Source of the DNA: Flavobacteriaceae bacterium
GTDB lineage: Bacteria > Bacteroidota > Bacteroidia > Flavobacteriales > Flavobacteriaceae
Assembly: GCA_016763595.1 (NCBI GenBank)
Contig: JAESTN010000161.1
Span: forward strand, 1 to 5,111
Reading direction: 5' to 3'
Length of the DNA: 5,111 nucleotides
Shown: positions 1 through 5,111 of the stretch, in pieces
Layout of the letters: every line of letters starts with the position of its first letter
How positions within the stretch are numbered: position 1 is the stretch's first letter
Made by a program: the position numbers and the translations under genes
Notes under the pieces: model-generated
Told to the model about the DNA's origin: nothing
Databases searched by the model: none
Seen by the model: the letters and a program-made list of their open reading frames with translations, nothing else

Positions 1-519
1 AAAGATATCTATGAGAAAATTGGATATCGATGTATAGAGGTTTCTGCAACAGAAAATAAAAACGTTGACCTAGTAAAAGAAATGATGATCGGTAAAACAA
101 GTATGTTTATTGGCCATTCTGGAGTTGGGAAATCTACCTTGGTAAATACCATTGAGCCTACGTTGGACTTGAAGACGAAAGAAATTTCTAATCAACACAA
201 ACAAGGACAGCATACCACAACATTTGCAGAAATGTTCGATTTGAGTTTTGATGCGAGAATTATTGATACTCCTGGGATTAAAGGATTTGGAGTTGTGGAT
301 ATGGATAAAGATGAGGTTGATGATTATTTCCCTGAATTTTTAGCCGTAAAAAATGGCTGTAAATTTAATAACTGTCTGCATGTCGAAGAACCAAAATGTG
401 CTGTAAAAGATGCTGTTGAAGATGAAGAAATCTCCTATTCTCGTTATAAGAGTTATTTGCAAATTATTGCAGGAGAAGAAGAACACTATAGAACCGATAT
501 TTGGGAAAACGAAGAATAA
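1..519 (+). CDS. rsgA: Ribosome small-subunit-dependent GTPase A, C-terminal part (5' truncated by window edge)
   Basis: The reading frame is open from base 1, so the gene starts upstream and 172 residues are visible; an internal Met at base 82 is not the true start. RsgA is a circularly permuted GTPase (motif order G4-G5-G1-G2-G3) that binds the nearly mature 30S subunit in the cytoplasm and helps release assembly factors. In fragment numbering I see a G5-like VSA (14-16), the P-loop GHSGVGKST (38-46), a G2 segment QHTTTF (70-75) and G3 DTPG (89-92). The zinc-binding set C120, C125, H127, C133 follows, with the C-x4-C-x-H-x5-C spacing typical of RsgA. The C-terminal helical tail (SRYKSYLQIIAGEE) is intact. 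The OB-fold and G4 lie outside the window. The stop directly abuts dtd, which suggests one transcript. Identification is secure; only the N-terminus is missing. Confidence 0.96.
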   Translation, partial: KDIYEKIGYRCIEVSATENKNVDLVKEMMIGKTSMFIGHSGVGKSTLVNTIEPTLDLKTKEISNQHKQGQHTTTFAEMFDLSFDARIIDTPGIKGFGVVDMDKDEVDDYFPEFLAVKNGCKFNNCLHVEEPKCAVKDAVEDEEISYSRYKSYLQIIAGEEEHYRTDIWENEE

Positions 520-972
520 ATGAAAGCAGTAATTCAAAGAGTAAAACATGCTAGTGTAACTGTTGAAGGAACTGAAATTGCAGCTATAAAACACGGAATT
601 TTATTGTTATTAGGTATTGCTGAGCAAGATTCTACTGAAGATATCCTCTGGTTGTCAAAAAAAATAGCAAACCTTAGAATCTTTAATGATGAAAATGGTG
701 TAATGAATGAGTCGCTGATTGCTGTTAATGGAGAAGCAATTGTGGTGAGTCAATTTACATTACAAGCAAGTACAAAAAAAGGGAACAGACCAAGTTATAT
801 CAAAGCAGCGAAACCAGAAATTGCGATTCCTATTTATGAATCTTTTGTAAAACAATTTGAACTAGATTTAGGGCGAAAAGTTGGGACAGGAGAATTTGGA
901 GCTGATATGAAAGTTGAACTCTTAAACGATGGTCCTGTTACGATTGTAATAGATACTGAAAATAAGAACTAA
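520..972 (+). CDS. dtd: D-aminoacyl-tRNA deacylase
   Basis: This is a complete 150-residue protein, the usual length of bacterial DTD. The enzyme hydrolyses D-aminoacyl-tRNA, and also mischarged glycyl-tRNA, to free tRNA in the cytoplasm, as a chirality checkpoint for translation. It works as a homodimer in which a cross-subunit Gly-cisPro motif from the partner completes the pocket. Visible signatures are the N-terminus MKAVIQRV, LRIFNDENG (52-60), the SQFTL motif (S77-L81), KGNRPSY (88-94), GTGEFGADM (122-130) and NDGPVT with G138-P139. All key motifs are present, so it should be active. The ATG at 520 is the first base after the rsgA stop (TAA|ATG) and gives the canonical N-terminus. No separate promoter or Shine-Dalgarno is apparent, so translation is probably coupled to rsgA. 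Confidence 0.97.
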   Translation: MKAVIQRVKHASVTVEGTEIAAIKHGILLLLGIAEQDSTEDILWLSKKIANLRIFNDENGVMNESLIAVNGEAIVVSQFTLQASTKKGNRPSYIKAAKPEIAIPIYESFVKQFELDLGRKVGTGEFGADMKVELLNDGPVTIVIDTENKN

Positions 973-981
973 TACCCTAGG

Positions 982-997
982 AATATAAACTTATATT
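982..997. repeat. A/T palindrome upstream of the YceI promoter box
   Basis: AATATAA-AC-TTATATT has perfect 7-base arms around a 2-base spacer, ending 2 bases before the TATCTTTG box at 1000. It lies where a regulator operator or an UP-like A/T element could sit. It has no G/C in the stem and no T-tract, so it is unlikely to terminate the dtd transcript. In DNA this AT-rich, chance palindromes of this size do occur, and function is unproven. Confidence 0.35.
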
Positions 998-999
998 TC

Positions 1000-1007
1000 T
1001 ATCTTTG
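1000..1007 (+). promoter_or_regulatory. Bacteroidota-type -7 promoter box for the YceI lipoprotein gene
   Basis: TATCTTTG is an exact match to the TAnnTTTG consensus recognised by the primary sigma factor of Bacteroidota. It lies 23 bases before the ATG at 1031, giving an inferred transcription start near 1012-1015 and a short, A-rich leader without a Shine-Dalgarno, which is normal for the group. I see no TTTG or TTG at the expected -33 distance (about 975-983), so the promoter is either weak at that element or helped by the A/T palindrome just upstream. Confidence 0.6.
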
Positions 1008-1030
1008 TCTCACTAAAAAAAACATAAATA

Positions 1031-1648
1031 ATGAAAAAAGTAATCTTATCGTTAGTTGTTGTGGCAACTATATTAGTTTCTTGTAAAGGAAAAGAAGATA
1101 AAAAAGTAGTAGTTAAAGAAGCAAAAAAAGTTGAAACAGTAGTTGTAGAAAACAATGTGAATGTTGCTGAGTCTGTAATGCTTTGGAAAGGTTTTAAGCC
1201 AACAGGAAGTCATAACGGAACAGTTAAATTATCTTCTGGTGCAATGTCTGTATCAAACGGAGTAATTTCTGGAGAATTTGTTATCGACATGAGTTCTATT
1301 GCAGATGCTGATGGAAGTACAAGATTAGAAGGGCATTTAAAAAATGCAGACTTTTTTGACGTAGAAAAATACCCGACTTCAAAATTTGTAATAACTTCTT
1401 CTGAAGTTAAAGATGGAAAGGTTCAAGTTACTGGTAACTTAACGATCAAAGATGTAACAAAAAGCATCACAATTCCTGCTACTATTATAGACGTAGATGG
1501 TGTTCTAACTTTTAAAAGTGAAACATTTGAATTGAATAGAGCAGATTTTAATGTAAAGTATGGTTCTAAATCATTCTTTGGAAACTTAAAAGATAAATTT
1601 ATCAACGATAATATGGAAATGTCTTTTAAAGTAAAAGGGACAAAGTAA
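1031..1648 (+). CDS. YceI-family lipoprotein (lipid-binding beta-barrel)
   Basis: This is a complete 205-residue protein. The N-terminus MKKVILSLVVVATILVSC is a lipoprotein signal peptide with lipobox LVSC, so C18 would be lipidated and the protein anchored in the envelope. Residues 19-45 are a Lys/Glu/Val-rich, low-complexity tether. From about residue 47 to the end is a YceI domain, a lipocalin-like antiparallel barrel that in characterised members holds polyisoprenoid-type lipids. Its hallmarks are LWKGFKPTGSHNGTVKL near the start, the central LEGHLKNADFFDVEKYP (99-115) and SKFVITSSEV, then GNLTIKDVTKSITIP. Charged residues right after the lipid Cys (KGKED) could influence surface versus periplasmic sorting, but this is not a clean match to known export signals. 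The start is supported by the promoter at 1000 and an A-rich leader. The gene stands alone between its own promoter and a strong terminator. The ligand cannot be inferred from sequence. Confidence 0.93.
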   Translation: MKKVILSLVVVATILVSCKGKEDKKVVVKEAKKVETVVVENNVNVAESVMLWKGFKPTGSHNGTVKLSSGAMSVSNGVISGEFVIDMSSIADADGSTRLEGHLKNADFFDVEKYPTSKFVITSSEVKDGKVQVTGNLTIKDVTKSITIPATIIDVDGVLTFKSETFELNRADFNVKYGSKSFFGNLKDKFINDNMEMSFKVKGTK

Positions 1649-1667
1649 ATAGTAAAATCCTTATTTT

Positions 1668-1709
1668 AAAGAGCCATAAATCAAATTTGATTTATGGCTC
1701 TTTTTTTTT
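1668..1709 (+). terminator. Strong intrinsic terminator after the YceI gene
   Basis: Bases 1671-1700 form a perfect 30-bp palindrome whose left half is GAGCCATAAATCAAA. As RNA it would fold into a 13-bp stem with an AAUU loop and a GAGCC/GGCUC base. It is followed directly by nine T (1701-1709). Flanking AAA (1668-1670) can pair with the first three U, extending the stem to 16 bp. It lies 20 bases beyond the YceI stop and is the classical shape of a Rho-independent terminator. Confidence 0.93.
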
Positions 1710-1716
1710 ATCTTAG
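1686..1716 (+). promoter_or_regulatory. Putative promoter of the DUF3857 operon, overlapping the terminator
   Basis: TTTG at 1686-1689 lies 19 bases ahead of TATCTTAG at 1709-1716. The second element matches TAnnTTTG except for A at its seventh position, and the spacing fits the TTTG/TAnnTTTG arrangement of Bacteroidota promoters. The -33 element falls in the apex of the terminator hairpin and the -7 box begins on the last T of its T-tract. Transcription would start around 1721-1724, leaving an 11-14 base leader before ATG 1735. A promoter is needed here because the strong terminator should stop read-through. The exact assignment is an inference from motif and spacing. Confidence 0.5.
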
Positions 1717-1725
1717 CAATGCTAA
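1713..1725. repeat. Short palindrome over the predicted -7 box and start point
   Basis: TTAGCA-A-TGCTAA is a 6-base inverted repeat around one central base. It overlaps the 3' half of the putative -7 box and the inferred transcription start of the DUF3857 operon, so it is placed where a repressor operator would act. No known operator consensus is recognised, and chance is possible at this size. Confidence 0.35.
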
Positions 1726-1734
1726 AAAACTACT

Positions 1735-3651
1735 ATGAAACCACTTACCTCTAAAGGACTTCTCTTTGTGCTTTTTATTATTACTCAAATTACTTTTTCT
1801 CAAACCAAAGAGTATTCTTATTTTTCAATTCCGAGCGATTTAAAAGAAAATGCAAACGCTGTTATTAGACTAAATAGCACCGTTATTGATGTACATGCAA
1901 TAAATCAGCTCAGTATCAAAGAAAAGAGAGTGGTAACGGTTTTGAATAAGTTAGGAGATAACGAGGTACAGACGTATATACATTATGATAATGATTCTAA
2001 AGTATCTCGAATTTCTGCGGTTATTTATAATGCCATGGGAGATAAAATCAAAAAATATTCAAAGAGTAAGTTTTTAGATGCTAGCGCTGTTCCTGGAGGG
2101 ACTTTATATTCTGATTCAAGGGTTTTGTATCTAGATTATACACCTATTTCATACCCATATACAATTGAGTTTGTTACAGAGTATAAGACGTCTTCCACAG
2201 GATTTATAAAAGGATGGTTTCCAATTGAAGGCTATCATATTTCTGTGCAAAAGAGCAGTTATGTTTTGAATAATAATTCACAGGTGAAATTTAAAAAAAA
2301 AGAAAGCAATTTTAAAGGTTTTGATATTGTAAATAATTCATCTGAAAACCAGCTAACCTATATCGTTGAAAATCAGAAAGCACAAGTATTTGAATACAAT
2401 TCAGTTAGTTCAAGAGATTTTTTGCCCCTGTTAAAAGTGTCGTTAGATGAGTTTTCACTCAAAGGAGTTCAAGGTCGGGGTGCAAACTGGGGAGAATTTG
2501 GGAAATGGATGTATGATTACCTGTTAAAGGATAGAGATTTATTAGGCCCAAAAACAGTTTCCGTAATTAGAAAATTAGTTTACGGTGTTGAAGATCCAAT
2601 AGAAAGAGCAAAAATTGTGTACAAGTATATGCAAAATAAAACACGTTACATAAGCGTACAAGTTGGAATTGGCGGTTGGGAGCCAATACCTGCTGATGAG
2701 GTAGATAAGGTCGGGTATGGAGATTGTAAGGGGTTGACAAATTACACAAAAGCATTGTTAGAATTGGTTGGAGTCAGATCATACTATACGATTGTTTATG
2801 CAAAAAACAGAAGGGATATAGATAAGAATTTTACAAGCTTTTCTGGGAACCATGCAATCTTAAATATTCCTAATAACGGAAAAGATATTTGGTTAGAATG
2901 CACAAGTCAAACAGCTCCTTTTGGGTTTTTAGGAGATTTTACAGATGATAGAGATGTGTTGGTGGTGACACCAGAAGGAGGTCAAATAAAACGAACTACG
3001 TCTTATAAAAATGAACAAAATTTGCAGGTAATAAAAGCAAATATAGTAATTGATGCTACAGGTACCGTAAATGCTAAATTGAATATTGTGTCTCGGGGAA
3101 TTAAGTATGATAATAAATATCCAGTTGAATCTCTAAACAAAAAAGAACAAAATAAATATTATAAATCCTCAGTTTGGGACTATAATAACAATCTTTCAAT
3201 TGATAAAATAGCCTTAAAGAATGAGAAAGAAAAGGTGGTTTTTACAGAGGAATTGTCAGCTACGATCACTGACTTCTGCTCACAATCATCTAATGAGTTA
3301 CTGTTTAAGGTAAATATTTTTAATCGAAATAATGATATCCCCAAAAGATATCGCAATCGAAAACATCCTTTAAAAATTGAAAGAGGCTTTAAAGATGTAG
3401 ATGAGTATGAAATTGAAATACCAACTAATTATACGGTAAGTGAAACGTTATTTATCGAACGGAAAATTGAAAATAAATTCGGGATGTATCAAATTTCTAT
3501 TAAAAAAGTAGACAATAATCACCTTAAATATAAAAGGGTTTTACTAATTAAAGAAGGCGTGTATTCTAAAGAAGACTATAAACTGTATAGAGCTTTTAGA
3601 AGAAAAGTTGCAAAAAATGATAATATTAGAATTGCTATAAAAAAGAAATAA
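1735..3651 (+). CDS. Exported DUF3857 / transglutaminase-like protein with intact Cys-His-acid triad
   Basis: This is a complete 638-residue protein. The N-terminus is a Sec signal peptide, probably cleaved at S22|Q23 (ITFS|QTKEY), so the mature protein should be periplasmic or envelope-associated. A DUF3857 region spans roughly residues 45-220 and is beta-rich. A transglutaminase-core domain covers about 280-400: IERAKIVYKYMQNKTRYIS, GGWEPIPADEV, then YGDCKGLTNYTKALL with catalytic C331, GNHAIL with H373, and IWLECTSQ with E388 in the third triad position, where Asp is commoner in the wider superfamily. The remaining ~240 residues look beta-rich (possibly DUF3858-like) and end in a basic tail. 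Such proteins may act as cysteine proteases, amidases or cross-linkers on peptide or envelope substrates; the substrate is unknown. The ATG at 1735 is chosen because it begins the signal peptide and follows the terminator/promoter region. It is probably cotranscribed with the paralogue 3 bp downstream. Confidence 0.9.
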   Translation: MKPLTSKGLLFVLFIITQITFSQTKEYSYFSIPSDLKENANAVIRLNSTVIDVHAINQLSIKEKRVVTVLNKLGDNEVQTYIHYDNDSKVSRISAVIYNAMGDKIKKYSKSKFLDASAVPGGTLYSDSRVLYLDYTPISYPYTIEFVTEYKTSSTGFIKGWFPIEGYHISVQKSSYVLNNNSQVKFKKKESNFKGFDIVNNSSENQLTYIVENQKAQVFEYNSVSSRDFLPLLKVSLDEFSLKGVQGRGANWGEFGKWMYDYLLKDRDLLGPKTVSVIRKLVYGVEDPIERAKIVYKYMQNKTRYISVQVGIGGWEPIPADEVDKVGYGDCKGLTNYTKALLELVGVRSYYTIVYAKNRRDIDKNFTSFSGNHAILNIPNNGKDIWLECTSQTAPFGFLGDFTDDRDVLVVTPEGGQIKRTTSYKNEQNLQVIKANIVIDATGTVNAKLNIVSRGIKYDNKYPVESLNKKEQNKYYKSSVWDYNNNLSIDKIALKNEKEKVVFTEELSATITDFCSQSSNELLFKVNIFNRNNDIPKRYRNRKHPLKIERGFKDVDEYEIEIPTNYTVSETLFIERKIENKFGMYQISIKKVDNNHLKYKRVLLIKEGVYSKEDYKLYRAFRRKVAKNDNIRIAIKKK

Positions 3652-3654
3652 CCT

Positions 3655-5111
3655 ATGAATAAAAAACTAATAATAGTATTTGTCTGTTTTTGCACATCCA
3701 TACTATCTTCACAAGAAATTAAGTTTGGAAAAGTAACAACAGCAGAATTAGAAGAGAAGTTTCATCCCGTGGATACAACTGCAACAGCAGCTTATTTGTA
3801 TAAATCGAGAAGGACATATTATGAGTACACTACTTCAAAGGGCTTTGGAGTTGTTACCGAAGTAAAACAAAGAATCAAAATTTATAATAAGCAAGGATTT
3901 GATTATGCTACGTTAGCGATTAATTATTACAAACCAAAAAAAGGGAATAAGGAGAGAGTGTCTTCTATAAAAGGATATTCCTATAATTTAGTTGACGGAA
4001 AAATTGTAAAAACAAAATTATCTAAAAATGGTATTTTTGATGAGCGTTTGAATAAATACAGAGCAGTAACAAAAATAACAATGCCTAATATTAAAGAAGG
4101 TACAGTTGTTGAAATAAAATATCTTATTACTTCACCTTATCCTTATTCAATAGATGATTTGCAATTTCAATACAATATCCCTGTTAAAAAAATAAGATAC
4201 AAAGTTGAAATTCCAGAATATTTTGTTTTTAATTTAAGATTTAAAGGGTATTTAAAGATTAACTCAACGAAAACAATAGAAGGAGGTAGTATTAATTGGA
4301 CTACAAGAACTAGAACACAGAATAGATCGCTCGCGGGAGCCTCAATTAGTAGTAGCATTAATAATCATAAAAAAGAATTTATCGTCAATGTTTATTCATT
4401 TAATGAAGAAGATATTCCGTCATTAAGAGATGATGAACCTTATGTTAACAATATTCATAATTACCGGGGTGGTGTTGAGTTTGAATTAACTTCTACTAAA
4501 TTCCCAGACTCAATGTTAAGATTCTATACGACTTCATGGAAAGATGTTGTGAAAACAATTTATAAGTCACCTAGTTTTGGGAATGAATTAGAAAAAAGCA
4601 ATTATTTTAAAAAGGATTTATCTTTCGTGTTAGCGTCTGCCAAAAATGATCAAGAAAAACTGATGATTGTACTTCAGTTTGTGAAATCAAAAGTAAAATG
4701 GAATAATTTTAATAGCAAGTATACAGATGTTGGAGTTAAGAAAGCATATAAAGAGGGGGTCGGAAATTCTGCTGATATAAATTTGATGCTAACATCTATG
4801 TTGAGGCAATCAGGTTTAAAAGCATACCCTATTTTAATAAGCACAAGAAGTCATGGAATGTCTTTTTTTCCTACTAGAGATGGGTTTAATTATATTATTT
4901 CTGGTGTAAAAATCAACAATAAATTAATTTATTTAGACGCTACAGAAAAATACAGTGCACCTAATGTATTGCCTTTAAGGGCTGTTAATTGGAAAGGACG
5001 AATAATTTATAATGATGAAGACTCAGAATGGGTGGATTTAACCCCAAGCAACTATGCTTTAGATGAAAATTATATGTCAATTGCATTTGATGATGAAATG
5101 GAAATAACAGG
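3655..5111 (+). CDS. Exported DUF3857 / transglutaminase-like paralogue with degenerate active site (3' truncated)
   Basis: The ATG at 3655, three bases after the upstream stop, opens a frame with no stop through the right edge; 485 residues are visible. The N-terminus MNKKLIIVFVCFCTSILSSQ is a Sec signal peptide, probably cleaved at S19|Q20. A DUF3857-like region follows (about 50-230, including QRIKIYNKQG, YRAVTKITMPNIKEGTVVEI and SPYPYSIDDLQFQ). A transglutaminase-like fold runs from about 330 to 430. Where catalytic Cys is expected the sequence is GNSADINLMLTSML (S372), and where His is expected it is GFNYIISG (Y413). The acid is kept in IYLDAT (D428). The spacings of 41 and 15 match the 42 and 15 of the upstream paralogue, which supports this alignment. 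No cysteine occurs after the signal peptide, so thiol catalysis is unlikely. The fold core and reading frame are well preserved, so it is a functional pseudoenzyme rather than a decaying gene, perhaps a binding or regulatory partner of its neighbour. The C-terminus is outside the window. Confidence 0.87.
   Translation, partial: MNKKLIIVFVCFCTSILSSQEIKFGKVTTAELEEKFHPVDTTATAAYLYKSRRTYYEYTTSKGFGVVTEVKQRIKIYNKQGFDYATLAINYYKPKKGNKERVSSIKGYSYNLVDGKIVKTKLSKNGIFDERLNKYRAVTKITMPNIKEGTVVEIKYLITSPYPYSIDDLQFQYNIPVKKIRYKVEIPEYFVFNLRFKGYLKINSTKTIEGGSINWTTRTRTQNRSLAGASISSSINNHKKEFIVNVYSFNEEDIPSLRDDEPYVNNIHNYRGGVEFELTSTKFPDSMLRFYTTSWKDVVKTIYKSPSFGNELEKSNYFKKDLSFVLASAKNDQEKLMIVLQFVKSKVKWNNFNSKYTDVGVKKAYKEGVGNSADINLMLTSMLRQSGLKAYPILISTRSHGMSFFPTRDGFNYIISGVKINNKLIYLDATEKYSAPNVLPLRAVNWKGRIIYNDEDSEWVDLTPSNYALDENYMSIAFDDEMEIT

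Noticed and set aside
340..594. Reverse-strand reading frame across the rsgA/dtd junction
   Set aside because: It is the complement of two well-supported genes, has a Phe/Ser-rich composition typical of an antisense shadow, and shows no family motif.
1423..1605. 60-residue reverse-strand frame inside the YceI gene
   Set aside because: It lies wholly inside a clear YceI domain, with no promoter, leader or recognisable domain.
1671..1700. Perfect 30-bp palindrome as an insertion-sequence end, attachment site or dimeric operator
   Set aside because: The immediate nine-T tract and the position 20 bases after a stop codon fit an intrinsic terminator. No second copy or target duplication is seen in the window.
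2567..2755. 62-residue reverse-strand frame opposite the transglutaminase active-site region
   Set aside because: It is antisense to the conserved catalytic segment; its composition reflects the complement of that sequence.
4167..4358. 63-residue hydrophobic reverse-strand frame, possibly a small membrane protein
   Set aside because: The hydrophobicity comes from reading the complement of a Lys/Asn-rich stretch of the second DUF3857 gene. There is no promoter or independent support.
3655..5111. Second DUF3857 gene as a decaying pseudogene
   Set aside because: The frame is open for 485 codons without stops or frameshifts, and the signal peptide and fold core are preserved. Only the active-site residues differ, so it is better read as a pseudoenzyme.
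1..5111. A defence system, CRISPR array or mobile element in the window
   Set aside because: All coding space is taken by housekeeping (rsgA, dtd) or envelope genes (YceI, DUF3857). No tandem repeats, transposase, integrase or nuclease motifs are visible, and base composition is uniform.

Overview
The window looks like a chromosomal segment of a member of the Bacteroidota, most likely a marine or aquatic Flavobacteriaceae. The reasons are low GC with A-rich, Shine-Dalgarno-free start regions, a TAnnTTTG-type -7 box, signal peptides ending in S|Q, a short SPII lipoprotein signal, and tandem DUF3857/transglutaminase-like exported proteins, which are common in this group. All genes read on the + strand. 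No mobile element, tRNA, rRNA or CRISPR array is visible.

Region 1 (1-972) holds the C-terminal part of rsgA, a GTPase of 30S ribosome maturation that is cut by the left edge. Its stop codon abuts the start of a complete dtd, the D-aminoacyl-tRNA deacylase (TAA|ATG, no gap). The two form a tight translation-quality operon.

Region 2 (973-1734) is a single-gene unit. A TATCTTTG promoter element, preceded by an A/T palindrome, drives a YceI-family lipoprotein. The gene ends at a strong intrinsic terminator built on a perfect 30-bp palindrome followed by nine T.

Region 3 (1735-5111, running off the right edge) is an apparent operon of two exported DUF3857 + transglutaminase-like proteins separated by only 3 bp. 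The first keeps a Cys-His-acid triad (C331, H373, E388). The second has the same triad spacing, but Cys is replaced by Ser372 and His by Tyr413, and no cysteine is visible after its signal peptide. It is therefore probably a catalytically dead partner. Its putative promoter is embedded in the preceding terminator: a TTTG in the hairpin apex, 19 bp, then TATCTTAG at the end of the T-tract, with a small TTAGCA-A-TGCTAA palindrome over the predicted start point.

Most of the window is ordinary housekeeping and envelope sequence. The two points worth a second look are the active/inactive transglutaminase-like pair and the overlapping terminator/promoter in front of it.
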